In this document: in pieces, positions 36,338-47,328 of the stretch
Layout: every line of letters begins with the position of its first letter
Numbering within the stretch: the first letter of the stretch is position 1
Made by a program: the position numbers and the translations under genes
The notes under the pieces: generated by a model
What the model was told of the DNA's origin: nothing
The model's input: the letters and a program-made list of their open reading frames with translations, nothing else
Databases searched by the model: none
Assembly (NCBI GenBank): GCA_020846875.1
Contig: JADLDB010000056.1
Coordinates: forward strand, 1-64,000
Reading direction: 5' to 3'
Source: Myxococcales bacterium
Lineage (GTDB): Bacteria > Myxococcota > Myxococcia > Myxococcales > Myxococcaceae
Length of the DNA: 64,000 nucleotides

Positions 36338-37908
36338 ATGGAGACGGCGGTGGCGCACGAGCTGACAGCAGGAGCTCCGAGAGGACGGCTCCTCCTCGTC
36401 GACGACGAGGAGAACATCCTCCGTTCGCTGAGGCGGGTGCTGCGGAGCGGCGAGTGGGACATCGAGACGGCGGCGGAGGGGACGCGGGCGCTGGCGCTGG
36501 TGGACTCCTTTGCGCCCGACGTGGTGGTGAGCGACTTCCGGATGCCGGGGATGAGCGGGGTGGAGCTGTTGACGCGGGTGAAGACGCGGCTGCCGCGGAC
36601 GCAGCGGATCCTGCTCACCGGCAACGCGGATCACCTCGCGCTGGAGGAGGCGATCAACCGCTCGGAGATCTTCCGCTTCGTCAGCAAGCCCTGGAACGAC
36701 GCCCAGCTCTTGCTGACCGTGCGCAGCGCCTTCGAGCAGCACCGGCTGATCGGCGAGAACGAGCGCCTGCTGCGGCTCACCCAGGAGCAGAACGTCGAGC
36801 TGCGCCAGTTGAACGCGGACCTGGAGGCGCGGGTCGGGCAGCGCACGCTGATGCTGTCCCGAGCCAAGCGCGACTGGGAGCTGTCCTTCGACGCGATCGA
36901 GACGCCGATGGCGGTGATCGAAGACGGCTTCGTGGTGCGCCGGGCCAACCGGGCCGCCGCCGCGCTCAGCGGGCGGGCGCTGACCGAGATCGAGCGCCGC
37001 CCCCTCTGCCACCAGTTCCTCTTCGGCCGGGACACCCGCTGCGACGGCTGCCCGCTGCACGACGACCTGGCCGAGCCGCGCGCTTCCGAGCTCAAGCACG
37101 GGCACCGGACCTACGTGGCCCAGGCCTTCCCGATGGGCGACGAGCGGGTAGCGGTGTGCAGCTACCGCGACGTCACCGACGAGCGCGCGCTCACCCGGCG
37201 GCTGGTGGAGAGCGAGAAGATGATCGCCATCGGCAACCTGGCCGGCGGCGTGGCGCACGAGATCAACAACCCCCTGGGGGGGATCCTCGCCTTCTCGCAG
37301 TTGATGAAGCGGGAGGTGGGACGCAGCGCGGGCGACCTCGACTCCCTGGGGCTCATCGAAGAGAGCGCGCTGCGCTGCAAGCGGATCGTCGAGAGCCTGC
37401 TCAAGTTCAGCCGCCAGCCGAGGGCAGAGGATCGCCGCGAGCTCGATCTGGCCCGCTGCATGGACGACTCGCTGCTCCTGTTCCGGGCCCAGGCCCACAA
37501 GCACCCGAAGGTGACGCTGGACGTGGATCTGGGGGACGAGGCGCTGGGCGTGTACGCGGACGGGGCGCAGGTGGTGCAGGTGGCGCTCAACCTGCTGCAC
37601 AACGCGCTGCAGGCGCTGCCGGACTTCACCGGGAAGCTCACCGTGACGGCGGGGGTTGAAGACGGCTTCTGCTTCTTCTCCGTGAGGGACACGGGCTGTG
37701 GGATCCCCGAGGCGAACCTCTCGCGCATCTTCGAGCCGCACTTCACCACCAAGCCCCCGGGAGAAGGCACCGGCCTGGGCCTGTCCATCGCGTACCGCAT
37801 CGTCGAAGACCACGGAGGCCACTTTCACGTGGAGTCCACCGTGGGGCAGGGCAGCACCTTCACCGTGAAGATCCCTCGTCACCGCCCCAGCGAAGGTCCC
37901 CCCAGATC

Positions 37909-37912
<4 letters not shown>
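36338..37912 (+). CDS. Hybrid REC-PAS histidine kinase with Cys-rich PAS insert
   Basis: Cytoplasmic 524-residue kinase. An N-terminal receiver domain (acceptor D66 in [12 protein letters not shown]) precedes a coiled-coil (about 140-180) and a PAS domain near 185-285. The PAS domain contains C224, H225, C235, C238 and H241 ([18 protein letters not shown]), a motif seen in many PAS sensors and likely to bind metal or sense redox state. The HisKA box [19 protein letters not shown] has H307; the ATPase domain has [20 protein letters not shown] and [12 protein letters not shown]. The start has no ribosome site and follows the sigma-54 promoter by a few bases. Its stop overlaps the NtrC gene by 4 bases, making the pair a two-component system. 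Confidence 0.94.
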
Positions 37913-39360
<1,448 letters not shown>

Positions 39361-39364
39361 GGCC

Positions 39365-40690
39365 TCATCCGTCCTCGCCCGGCTCCTTCGGGGCCCGCAG
39401 CGCCCGCAGCTCTGCCAGCCGCTCCCGGTGGGCCTTCTCCTCGCCGCTGTCCTTCGGCTCGAAGAAGCGCTGCCCGCGCAGGCCCTCGGGCAGGTACTGC
39501 TCGGCCACCACCTGGCCCGCGAAGTCGTGCGGGTACTGGTAGCCCGCGCCGTAGCCCAAGGACTTCATCAGCCGGGTGGGCGCGTTACGCAGGTGGTGCG
39601 GCACCGGCAGCGGGCCCTGGCTCGTCACCGCCTCGCGCGCCTTCGCGTAGGTGGTGAGCGCGGTGTTCGCCTTGGGGGCCATGGCCAGGTAGGTGACGGC
39701 CTGCGTCAGCGGCAGGGTGCCTTCGGGGAAGCCGACCAGCTCCACCGCGTGCAGCGCCGCCACCGCCACCTGCAGCGCGCGGGGATCGGCGTTGCCCACG
39801 TCCTCGCTGGCGAAGATCACCATGCGCCGCACGATGAAGCGCGGGTCTTCCCCCGCCTCGATCATCCGCGCCAGCCAATAGACGGCCGCGTCGGGATCCG
39901 AGCCCCGCATCGACTTGATGAAGGCGGAGACCACGTTGAAGTGCTCTTCGCCGCCTCGATCATAGAGCAGCGTGCGCTGCTGCACGGCCTCCTCGGCGCT
40001 CCGGCGATCGACGCGGGCGCCTGCGTGCTGCGCCGCCACCTCCAGCGCGGTGAGGGCCCGCCGCGCGTCCCCCGCCGCCACGTTGCACAGGAAGGAAAGC
40101 GCGTCGTCGTCCACCTGCACCCGGCTGGCGAGGCCCCGGGGATCGGCCAGCGCGCGCAAGAGGACCTGCTTGAGCTCGTCTTCCTCCAGGCCCCGCAGGG
40201 TCACCACCCGCATCCGCGAGAGCAGCGCCGCGTTCACCTCGAAGGACGGGTTCTCGGTGGTGGCGCCGAGCAAGGTGATGGTGCCCTTCTCCACGTGCGG
40301 CAACAGCGCGTCCTGCTGGGCCTTGTTGAAGCGGTGGATCTCGTCCACGAAGAGGATGCTGCGTCGCCGGTCGAGCTTCCGCCGCTGCTCCGCCGCCGCT
40401 ACCGCCTCCCGCAGATCCTTCACCCCCGCCAGCACCGCGGACAGGGCCTCGAAGTGGGCGCCGGTGGCGTTGGCGATGATCCGCGCCAGGGTCGTCTTCC
40501 CCGTGCCGGGAGGGCCCCAGAAGATCATCGACGGCACCTGATCCAGCTCGATCGCCTTCCTGAGCAGCCGGCCCGGTCCGGTGAGGTGCTCCTGGCCTAC
40601 GTACTCGTCGAGCGCGCGCGGGCGCATCCGCTCGGCCAGCGGCGCTTCCGCCTTCGTCTCTTCCTGCACGGCGCGATCGAACAGGTCCAC
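39365..40690 (-). CDS. rarA: Replication-associated recombination protein A (RarA/MgsA)
   Basis: AAA+ ATPase acting at stalled replication forks, related to clamp loaders; 441 residues. Walker A GPPGTGKTTLARIIA, Walker B ILFVDEIHRFNKAQQDALLPHVE, sensor 1 GATTENPSFEVN and sensor 2 DARRALTALE are all present. The C-terminal MgsA-type tetramerisation region includes FIKSMRGSDPDAAVYWLARM and NAPTRLMKSLGYGAGYQYPHDF. Length and motifs are normal. Its stop is four bases from the convergent NtrC stop, leaving no room for a terminator. The start diverges from the BKACE gene across 99 bases. Confidence 0.96.
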   Translation of the reverse strand: MDLFDRAVQEETKAEAPLAERMRPRALDEYVGQEHLTGPGRLLRKAIELDQVPSMIFWGPPGTGKTTLARIIANATGAHFEALSAVLAGVKDLREAVAAAEQRRKLDRRRSILFVDEIHRFNKAQQDALLPHVEKGTITLLGATTENPSFEVNAALLSRMRVVTLRGLEEDELKQVLLRALADPRGLASRVQVDDDALSFLCNVAAGDARRALTALEVAAQHAGARVDRRSAEEAVQQRTLLYDRGGEEHFNVVSAFIKSMRGSDPDAAVYWLARMIEAGEDPRFIVRRMVIFASEDVGNADPRALQVAVAALHAVELVGFPEGTLPLTQAVTYLAMAPKANTALTTYAKAREAVTSQGPLPVPHHLRNAPTRLMKSLGYGAGYQYPHDFAGQVVAEQYLPEGLRGQRFFEPKDSGEEKAHRERLAELRALRAPKEPGEDG

Positions 40691-40736
40691 GGCTCTCTCA
40701 AGGGGGCCTCATACGGCAAATCCGGCGCTGGCGCGC

Positions 40737-40766
40737 GTTGACTTGGGAATCAACACTGGCGATACA
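40737..40766 (+). promoter_or_regulatory. Candidate promoter/operator of the BKACE gene
   Basis: TTGACT (40738-40743), 17 bases, then GATACA (40761-40766). The -35 lies in the inverted repeat GTTGA-N8-TCAAC (40737-40754), which could be an operator. GCAGGAGG follows before the ATG at 40790. Confidence 0.45.
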
Positions 40767-40789
40767 GCAGGGCAGGAGGCGGTCGCGAC

Positions 40790-41662
40790 ATGGCGAACAA
40801 GAAGGCGGTCATCACCTGTGCGCTGACAGGGGTGCTGACGGATCCGCAAGCGCACCCGGTGCCGGTGACGCCCGAGCAGATGGCGCAGGAGGCGCGGCGG
40901 GCGCGGGACGCCGGCGCGTCGATCGTCCACGTGCACTTCCGCAGCCAGGAGCCAGGGCTGGGGCGGCTGCCGTCGTGGGATCCAGCCGTGGCGCAGGCGA
41001 TCTGCGACGCCATTCGCGCCGAGGTGCCGGACATTCTCTTGAACCTGTCGACGGGGGTGGTGGGGCCGGACATCTCCGGGCCGGTGGCGTGTCTGGAGCG
41101 GGTGAAGCCCGAGCTGGCGGCGCTCAACGCGGGATCGCTCAACTACCTCAAGCTGCGCTCGAGCAACGACTGGGCCTGGCCGCCCATGCTGTTCGACAAC
41201 CCGGTGGAGAAGATCGAGGCCTTCGAGAAGGTGATGAAGGCGCACGGGATCGTCCCCGAGTGCGAGTGCTTCGACACCGGGATCGTCCGCAGCGTGGCGC
41301 TCTTCGCGCGCAGGGGCATGGTGCCCAACCCGCCACACCTCTCACTGGTGATGGGGGTGGAGTCGGGCATGCCGAACAAGGCGTCGTGGCTGCCGCTGCT
41401 CCTCGAGGAGATGCTGCCCGGCACCCACTTCCAGGTGATCGGCATCGGCCGCCAGGAGGTGTGGGCGCTGCACCGCGCCTGCGCCGAGCTGGGAGGCGAT
41501 CTGCGCACCGGCCTGGAGGACACCTTCTACCTACCCAACGGTGAGAAGGCGTCGAGCAACGGGATCTTGATCGACGCGATGGCGAAGGTGGCGCGGGACG
41601 CGGGGCGGGACATCGCCTCGCCGGCGGAGGCCCGGAAGCTGCTGGGGCTGCGGGCGGCCTGA
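40790..41662 (+). CDS. BKACE-family beta-keto acid cleavage enzyme
   Basis: Zinc-dependent TIM-barrel enzyme of the DUF849/BKACE family, 290 residues. Members condense a beta-keto acid with acetyl-CoA to give acetoacetate and a new CoA ester; the founding member is 3-keto-5-aminohexanoate cleavage enzyme of lysine fermentation. Visible family features are the zinc-ligand region SIVHVHFR, NLSTGVVG, AALNAGSLNYLK, PECECFDTG, LSLVMGVESGMP and the C-terminal LEDTFYLPNGEKASSNG. The actual keto acid is unknown, since no lysine-fermentation genes are near. A clean ribosome site (GGAGG) and a promoter with an inverted repeat precede it. Confidence 0.9.
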   Translation: MANKKAVITCALTGVLTDPQAHPVPVTPEQMAQEARRARDAGASIVHVHFRSQEPGLGRLPSWDPAVAQAICDAIRAEVPDILLNLSTGVVGPDISGPVACLERVKPELAALNAGSLNYLKLRSSNDWAWPPMLFDNPVEKIEAFEKVMKAHGIVPECECFDTGIVRSVALFARRGMVPNPPHLSLVMGVESGMPNKASWLPLLLEEMLPGTHFQVIGIGRQEVWALHRACAELGGDLRTGLEDTFYLPNGEKASSNGILIDAMAKVARDAGRDIASPAEARKLLGLRAA

Positions 41663-41708
41663 GCCGTCGGGTGGGCTGGGTCGTCGTGGACCAGAGGAGG
41701 GGGCCGGC

Positions 41709-43778
41709 GTGTCGGCCCCGGGCGCACCTCTTGAGTCGTTGAAATCCGGGCCGGAGCGGGTCAGAACCGTGGTCTGGATGTCCGACACCGCGCGGAAGAT
41801 CCTGGGGGGCGCTCTGGCGGTCGCGTTCATCATCGCGGCGGCGCTCGTGTCTTCTCAGGTGGGGGCATCGGCGCGGGCGCGGGCCGAGGCCGAGGCGCGA
41901 ACGGCCGTCGAGGAGAAGCTCAGCCCGGCGGCGGATCGGGTCGGCGCGGCAAAGACGGAGCTGGAGACGATCGCCCGCAGCGGCGTGCACAAGCTCAAGG
42001 CCTCCCTCACCCGGCTGGACGAGGCGGCGTTGAACGAGCCCGGAGGCCCGGAGGAGCTGGCGAGGACGATCGACGACATCCTCAAGGACGAGGACTGGTG
42101 GGCGGCCTTCCGCTCCAGCGGACAGAGCGTGCTGTTCCGGCAGGGCGCGCACGTCGGGGAGCTGTCGGAGGCCCTGCGCCCGGTGCTCGCGTCCCTCGCC
42201 GGGCGCGCAGAGACGGGGGGCGTGGTGTCCGAGCTGTTGTCCCTGGCGGGTGTCCCCTCCGTCATCGTGGCCACCCACCTCGATCTGCCCACCAAGGTGG
42301 CGCAGCGGCTGGTGTTGGTCATGTACCGGCCGCTCGATCAGGCGACGGTGACGCGCCAGGCCACCGAGCTGGGTGTCGCGCTGGCGCTCAGCGGCGCGGC
42401 GGCGACCGTGTCCGGCGGGGTGCCGGCGGCTCGGCCCTGGCTGGACGGCTTCCTCGCGGAAGGGACACGCTTCTCTTCCACGTGCTGCGCGACGAGGGAT
42501 CTGGTGGCGGGCCTGAGGCTGGTGGTGGCGAAGGATCCAACCAGCTTCTTGAGCGCGGGGGAGGCGGCGGCCGGGCGCGCGCGGGTGATCAGCTTCGCCG
42601 TGGCCCTGGTGCTGGCCGCCGTGGCCCTCTTCGTCACCTTCCGCAAGCCCACCGGCGAGGTCAGCGAGCGGCTGCTGCGGGAGACGGCGGCGGCGCTCGA
42701 GGCCCAGCGGCAGGAGCTGCAGCGGCTCTCGCAGCACATCTCCAACCCGAACGTCGCGCTCAACCCGGCTGGGGCTACCGGCCAGGGGCAGGCGCAGGCG
42801 GACCTGGGACTGGCCGCCACCAGCGCCTCGGTGGCCCAGTCGCGGTACGAGGAGCTGGCCCCGCTGGGCCAGGGCGGGATGGCGAAGGTGTTCCTGGCCA
42901 TGGTGCGCGGCGCCGAGGGCTTCCGCCGGCTCTTCGTGGTGAAGCGGCTGCGGCCCGAGCTGTCGGGCACCGAGGAGCTGGTCAACCAGTTCATCGACGA
43001 GGCGCGGCTGGGCGCGTCGCTGGTGCACTCCAACGTGGTGCCGGTGCTGGACTTCGGCCGCGACGCAGACGGCTACTACATGGCGCTCGAGTACATCCTC
43101 GGGCGCGACGTGACCGCGGTGGTGGAGGCCTCGGTGAAGAAGCGCGGGCGGGCGCTGGAGGTGCCGGTGGTGCTGGCCCTCGCTCAGGAAGCGCTCAAGG
43201 CGCTGTCCTACGCGCACACCAAGACGGACGACACGGGCAGGCCGCTGGGGCTGGTGCACCGCGACGTGTCGCCCAACAACCTCATGCTGACCGCGCGCGG
43301 TGAGGTGAAGCTGCTCGACTTCGGGATCGTCAAGGGCGAGCACCGCCTGACGAAGACGCAGACCGGCGTGGTGAAGGGCAACCTGTTCTTCATGTCGCCC
43401 GAGCAGGCCAAGGGCCTGACGCTGGACGCGCGCAGCGATCTCTTCTCCCTGGGCCTGGTCCTCTTCTACGCCGCCACCGGAGACACGCTGTACAAGGGCG
43501 GCACCAGCTATGAGCTGCTCACCCGCGCCGCCCTGGGGCTCTCGGAGGCCGACCTCGCCCGGGTGAGGGCGCTACCCGCCGCCGTGTCGGGCCTCTTGCT
43601 CAAGGTGCTCCAGTTCGATCCTGCCGGGCGCTTCGCCGACGCCGACGACTTCGCGCGCGCCGTGGGCGCCACCGGGCAGACGGCGAGCGCCGCGGACCTG
43701 AAGGTGTTGATGGAGGCGCTGCTGAAGGACGAGCTGGCCGAGGAGCAGGCCCGCTTCGCACCGCGGGAGGGCGCGTGA
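41709..43778 (+). CDS. Transmembrane Ser/Thr kinase with N-terminal extracytoplasmic sensor
   Basis: A 689-residue protein with the unusual order sensor-then-kinase. Membrane helix 1 (about 30-50) and helix 2 (about 291-313) flank a 240-residue periplasmic domain of CHASE-like layout; a coiled segment follows; the kinase spans about 378-640 with LGQGGMAKVFLA, VVKRLRPE, HRDVSPNN, DFGIVK and MSPEQ. Ser replaces the usual Lys after HRDV, as in many myxobacterial kinases. GTG 41709 is chosen because AGAGGAGGGGG lies just upstream; ATG 41778 is an alternative without a ribosome site. Its stop overlaps the next gene (GTGA). It may sense the envelope state and control the three exported proteins encoded after it; this is inference. 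Confidence 0.92.
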   Translation: MSAPGAPLESLKSGPERVRTVVWMSDTARKILGGALAVAFIIAAALVSSQVGASARARAEAEARTAVEEKLSPAADRVGAAKTELETIARSGVHKLKASLTRLDEAALNEPGGPEELARTIDDILKDEDWWAAFRSSGQSVLFRQGAHVGELSEALRPVLASLAGRAETGGVVSELLSLAGVPSVIVATHLDLPTKVAQRLVLVMYRPLDQATVTRQATELGVALALSGAAATVSGGVPAARPWLDGFLAEGTRFSSTCCATRDLVAGLRLVVAKDPTSFLSAGEAAAGRARVISFAVALVLAAVALFVTFRKPTGEVSERLLRETAAALEAQRQELQRLSQHISNPNVALNPAGATGQGQAQADLGLAATSASVAQSRYEELAPLGQGGMAKVFLAMVRGAEGFRRLFVVKRLRPELSGTEELVNQFIDEARLGASLVHSNVVPVLDFGRDADGYYMALEYILGRDVTAVVEASVKKRGRALEVPVVLALAQEALKALSYAHTKTDDTGRPLGLVHRDVSPNNLMLTARGEVKLLDFGIVKGEHRLTKTQTGVVKGNLFFMSPEQAKGLTLDARSDLFSLGLVLFYAATGDTLYKGGTSYELLTRAALGLSEADLARVRALPAAVSGLLLKVLQFDPAGRFADADDFARAVGATGQTASAADLKVLMEALLKDELAEEQARFAPREGA

Positions 43779-44932
43779 GATCGACCTGGTGGCTGGGCCT
43801 CCTCACGCTCTGCGCCTGCGCGCCGCCGGCCGGGCTCGAGGCGAAGCTGTGGACGGTGGAGGACTTCCTGCGCCTCGCGCCGCAGCGGAAGGATCTGGGC
43901 GGCTGGCGCGCGGACCAGTTGGTGACGCTGGAGGGCGCGCCGATCCCGTTCCGGAGCCCTCCGCACGGCGCCGTCGAGGTCAAGCAGGGGCGCGGCTACG
44001 GGCTGACGCTCTTCCCGGCCTTCGCGCAGGGCGAGCCCGCGGCCTTCCTGATCACCGAGATCTGGTCTGCCCACCCCAGGCCGTGGCTGCAGCCGGCCTG
44101 GCTGATGGTCAGCTCCTTCTCTGACTACGCGGTGGTCGAGGGCACGAAGGCCGTGTTCCCGGTCGACGCCTACGGCAGCTTCTACTCGCCCTTCTGGGTC
44201 GCCGAGTTCGTGCTGGCGCCGGGCGCGGCAGAGAACCAGTACACGAGCTCGAAGGCGGTGCTCGACGCGCGGCTGCCGATGCAGGCGGGGCCGCTGGTCT
44301 ACAGCGCCGTTGCCCCGGCCGACGGCGGCGCCGTGGTGGGTGAGGGCGAGGCGGGCCCGGTGCACCCGTGGGCGCTGCGCGAGGACGTGGGGCTGGACGG
44401 CGGGGAGCCGATGAGCGCGAAGGCACCGGACAACGGCGTCGCGTGGATCGACGGGCGCGAGGTGCCGTACCTCGGCCTGGGGGCAGGCCGGGTGAAGGGG
44501 TACGGTCAGCTCCCCATGGAGTCCGAGCTGTTCACCTTCGCGGTGGGCGGCTCCGACGGCGGCCGCGAGCTGCTTCCCATTCCCGCGGTGCTCCCCCAGG
44601 AGCCGTTCGCGAGCTCCTACGTGCGGCGCGTGGACGTGCTGCTGCCGCCCACCGCGGCCGTCTTCGTGCCCCAGGATCGCGCGGCGCTGACCGAGGCGCT
44701 GGGGGCGCTAGGGGTGCGGCACGTCTCTGCTCCCGTCGACGCGTCCACCGCGCGCGCGAAGCTGGGGGTGGTGATCCGCGATGTCGCCTGTCTCGGCCTC
44801 GACGCCGGGCTGGGCGCCTGCGCGCTGCTGGACTCCCCGGGCGCGATCGAGCCGCTCGGCCCCGCGTACGTCATCCCGACCGGGACCACGCTGGCCATCG
44901 ACGTCGCCCAGGCCGGCGGGAGGCTCGAGTGA
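43775..44932 (+). CDS. Lipoprotein of unknown function in kinase-cupredoxin operon
   Basis: A 385-residue protein starting at GTG 43775 within the kinase stop. The N-terminus STWWLGLLTLCACAPP is a short lipoprotein signal with candidate Cys13 or Cys15. The rest is mixed beta/alpha with conserved-looking blocks (LWTVEDFLRLAPQRKDL, GYGLTLFPAFAQGEPAAFLITEIWS, WVAEFVLAPGAAENQYTSSKAV, AYVIPTGTTLAIDVAQAGG) but no recognised domain. VDASTARAKLGVVIRDVACLG near the end contains the first of two late Cys. It overlaps the following barrel gene by 4 bases, so kinase, lipoprotein and barrel are translated together. I do not recognise the family. Confidence 0.82.
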   Translation: MRSTWWLGLLTLCACAPPAGLEAKLWTVEDFLRLAPQRKDLGGWRADQLVTLEGAPIPFRSPPHGAVEVKQGRGYGLTLFPAFAQGEPAAFLITEIWSAHPRPWLQPAWLMVSSFSDYAVVEGTKAVFPVDAYGSFYSPFWVAEFVLAPGAAENQYTSSKAVLDARLPMQAGPLVYSAVAPADGGAVVGEGEAGPVHPWALREDVGLDGGEPMSAKAPDNGVAWIDGREVPYLGLGAGRVKGYGQLPMESELFTFAVGGSDGGRELLPIPAVLPQEPFASSYVRRVDVLLPPTAAVFVPQDRAALTEALGALGVRHVSAPVDASTARAKLGVVIRDVACLGLDAGLGACALLDSPGAIEPLGPAYVIPTGTTLAIDVAQAGGRLE

Positions 44933-46239
44933 AGGCGCGGCTGCTGGTGCTGGGGGTGGTGATCTCGGCGGTGGGCGCGCGCGCCCAGGACGCGGGCGTC
45001 GAGGAGGTGGAGATCGTCGACGTCGATGACGTCACCCAGGGCTACACCCCCAGCGAGGAGCAGGCGCACGAGACGTTGCGGCTGACCGGCTACATCGACG
45101 TCGGCTTCGTGAAGGCCACCGGTGACGGCACCAGCTACGTGCCCGACGACACCCGTGCGCCGCTGGACTACGGCGTCGACCCGTTCGCCACGGCCGTCAA
45201 CTCCCGCGGCGACGTCGCCTCCACCTCCTCGGGTGAGCGCTGGACCAACGGCTTCCGCCCGCGCTCGGTGGGTATCGGCGGCAACCCCAGCTTCCTCATC
45301 AACACCGCCAGCGCCGACGTGCGCTTCCAGCCACGCGGCCTGCCGATCTTCGCCTTCGCGCGCGTCCAGTTGATGCCCCGGCTGCTGCCCACGGGCGATC
45401 AGACGCGGATCGAGCTGCAGCAGGCCTTCGGCCGCGTCTCCCCCTTCTCCTCGCAGGAGTTCGCGCTCTTCCTCGGCAAGTTCGACTCGGTGTTCGGCAT
45501 CGAGTACCTGGAGAACGAAGCGAACCTGCGCACCGGCATCACGCCGTCGCTGATCGCCCGCTACACCACCGGCCACTCCCTGGGCGCGAAGGCCTTCTAC
45601 CGGGTGCAGTTGCCTTCGGCGATGTCGGCGCTGAGCGTGAACGCGGCGCTCACCAACAACGGCACGCGGATCGAGGCGCTGGTGCCGCCGGACGGCAGCG
45701 TAGTGGGCGTGCCGGTCCTCTCCGGGCGGGCGGGCTACGAGCTCAACCTGCAGCACGTGCAGGCGAAGGTGGGCGTCAGCGGCCTGTACGGGCCACGGAA
45801 CGATCAGCGCTCGCCGGGGGCCCGGCAACTGGCGCTGGGCGTCGACGCGCGCCTCAACTGGAGCGGCCTGTCCGTCGCCGGTGAGCTGTTGCGGCTCGTC
45901 GACGAGCCTGGGCCCCTCGCCGGCAAGGTGACTGGCCAGGGGCCGGCGGAGCTCGCGTCGGGGTTCCAGGTCTGGGGCGGCTGGGCGCGGGTGGCGTACA
46001 CGCTGCCGTGGAAGAACGAGGTGCTGACCGGGCTGACGCTGTACGGCCGGTACGATCGCCGCCACGCCGCCTTCGAGGGCTACACCGAGGTGCGCACGCA
46101 GCGCTTCACGGTGGGCGCGCGGATCGATCTCTTCGAGCTGCTGGCGCTCAAGGCCGAGGGGGTGCTGAACGCCGAGCTCGGCGGCGCCCCGGCGGTCGAC
46201 AACGACGTCTTCACGGCCTCGGCCGTCTTCACGTGGTGA
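44929..46239 (+). CDS. Outer-membrane beta-barrel protein in kinase-cupredoxin operon
   Basis: A 436-residue exported protein starting at GTG 44929 (signal RLLVLGVVISAVGARA). An acidic segment EEVEIVDVDDVTQGY precedes a barrel with alternating strands (LRLTGYIDVGFVKATG, SADVRFQPRGLPIFAFARVQL, FALFLGKFDSVFGIEYLENE, FRVGARIDLF-like repeats) and a C-terminal aromatic residue (TASAVFTW), the usual sorting signal. The stretch FLGKFDSVFGIEYLENEANLRTG resembles porin or outer-membrane cytochrome-associated barrels. It lies between a lipoprotein and a copper-type cupredoxin gene, suggesting a shared outer-membrane role such as metal or electron handling. Substrate is unknown. Confidence 0.82.
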   Translation: MKARLLVLGVVISAVGARAQDAGVEEVEIVDVDDVTQGYTPSEEQAHETLRLTGYIDVGFVKATGDGTSYVPDDTRAPLDYGVDPFATAVNSRGDVASTSSGERWTNGFRPRSVGIGGNPSFLINTASADVRFQPRGLPIFAFARVQLMPRLLPTGDQTRIELQQAFGRVSPFSSQEFALFLGKFDSVFGIEYLENEANLRTGITPSLIARYTTGHSLGAKAFYRVQLPSAMSALSVNAALTNNGTRIEALVPPDGSVVGVPVLSGRAGYELNLQHVQAKVGVSGLYGPRNDQRSPGARQLALGVDARLNWSGLSVAGELLRLVDEPGPLAGKVTGQGPAELASGFQVWGGWARVAYTLPWKNEVLTGLTLYGRYDRRHAAFEGYTEVRTQRFTVGARIDLFELLALKAEGVLNAELGGAPAVDNDVFTASAVFTW

Positions 46240-46247
46240 CCTGAAAA

Positions 46248-47267
46248 ATGCACGCACTCCTCCTGTCGCTGTTGATCGCCGCGCCGCCGAAGGCCCGCCC
46301 CGAGCCGCCGTCCGCCCCGTGGCTGGGTGAGAAGATGCCGCTGCCGCTGGCGGTGCAGACGCCGGAGGACCTGGCCTTCAAGACCGCCGCCGAGAAGCAG
46401 TACCTCGAGTTCAACCTGCTCGCGTCGGGCAAGGTGGCCTGGGACAGGGAAGACTTCGCCACCGCCGCCGAGAAGTGGGAGTCGCTGTTGAGGATGCCGG
46501 GCCTGCCGGCGGAGCTGGACACGCTGGTGCGCCCGTTGGTGAAGGCCGCGCGCGAACGCGCCGGGGGGGCGGCGGCGGCGCCGTTGCCCATCGCGACCGA
46601 GACCAGCCTGGTGCCAGGCGTCACCATGACCGCGGTGGAGTCGGAGCCTGCACCGGCCGTGCGGCAGGCCGCCGTGGCGGTGAAGGGCGTGATCATGGGC
46701 GGCGGCTCGAATGGGCCCGGCGGGGCGGTGATCTTCCTGCGCCGCGCCGACGGATCGACGCCGAGGCCGCGCGCGTCGCGGGTAAAGGCGGTGGTGCAGA
46801 AGGACAAGCGCTTCGTGCCGCACGTGCTGGCCGTGCCGGTGGGCGCGACGGTGGAGTTCAGAAACGACGACGAGATCTTCCACAACGTCTTCTCGCTCTC
46901 GAAGCCCAACGACTTCGATCTGGGGTTGTACAAGAGCGGCGCCGCGCGCGACTTCGTCTTCAAGAGCCCGGGCCCGGTGAACCTGCTGTGCAACATCCAC
47001 TCGGCGATGGGCGGGTACGTGTACGTGGTGCCGTCGCCGTGGTTCGGCCAGGCCGACGCCACGGGCCGGTTTACGATCAAGAACGTGCCCGAAGGGAAGT
47101 ACGTGCTGGAGATCTGGCACGAGCACAGCTCGAGGGGCGTGACGGCCGAGGTGACGGTGGCGCAGGGCATGGCCGAGCTGTCCTTCACCGTCGACGGCGA
47201 CAAGCGGCCACCGGCCTTCGTGCCGGACAAGGCGGGCAAGCCGCGGCAGCCGCAGCTCGGCTACTGA
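46248..47267 (+). CDS. Exported amicyanin-like cupredoxin with carboxypeptidase-regulatory-like tail
   Basis: A 339-residue periplasmic protein with a short signal (MHALLLSLLIAAPP). An N-terminal helical part (about 25-105) includes a TPR-like FATAAEKWESLLRMPGLP. A type-1 copper domain has ligands H212 (EIFHNVFS) and C248, H251, M254 (CNIHSAM); the C-x2-H-x2-M spacing is that of amicyanin, a blue copper electron carrier. A final beta-sandwich (about 270-325, GRFTIKNVPEGKYVLEIWHEHS) is like carboxypeptidase-regulatory domains. Related proteins are often labelled methylamine-utilisation proteins, but no methylamine genes are here. It starts 8 bases after the barrel gene and may carry electrons or copper for it. 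Confidence 0.87.
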   Translation: MHALLLSLLIAAPPKARPEPPSAPWLGEKMPLPLAVQTPEDLAFKTAAEKQYLEFNLLASGKVAWDREDFATAAEKWESLLRMPGLPAELDTLVRPLVKAARERAGGAAAAPLPIATETSLVPGVTMTAVESEPAPAVRQAAVAVKGVIMGGGSNGPGGAVIFLRRADGSTPRPRASRVKAVVQKDKRFVPHVLAVPVGATVEFRNDDEIFHNVFSLSKPNDFDLGLYKSGAARDFVFKSPGPVNLLCNIHSAMGGYVYVVPSPWFGQADATGRFTIKNVPEGKYVLEIWHEHSSRGVTAEVTVAQGMAELSFTVDGDKRPPAFVPDKAGKPRQPQLGY

Positions 47268-47328
47268 AGCCTCTAGGGTGGGGGGGAAGGCGAGCGAAGT
47301 GTGGGCGGCGGCGTTACCTTCAACGCCG

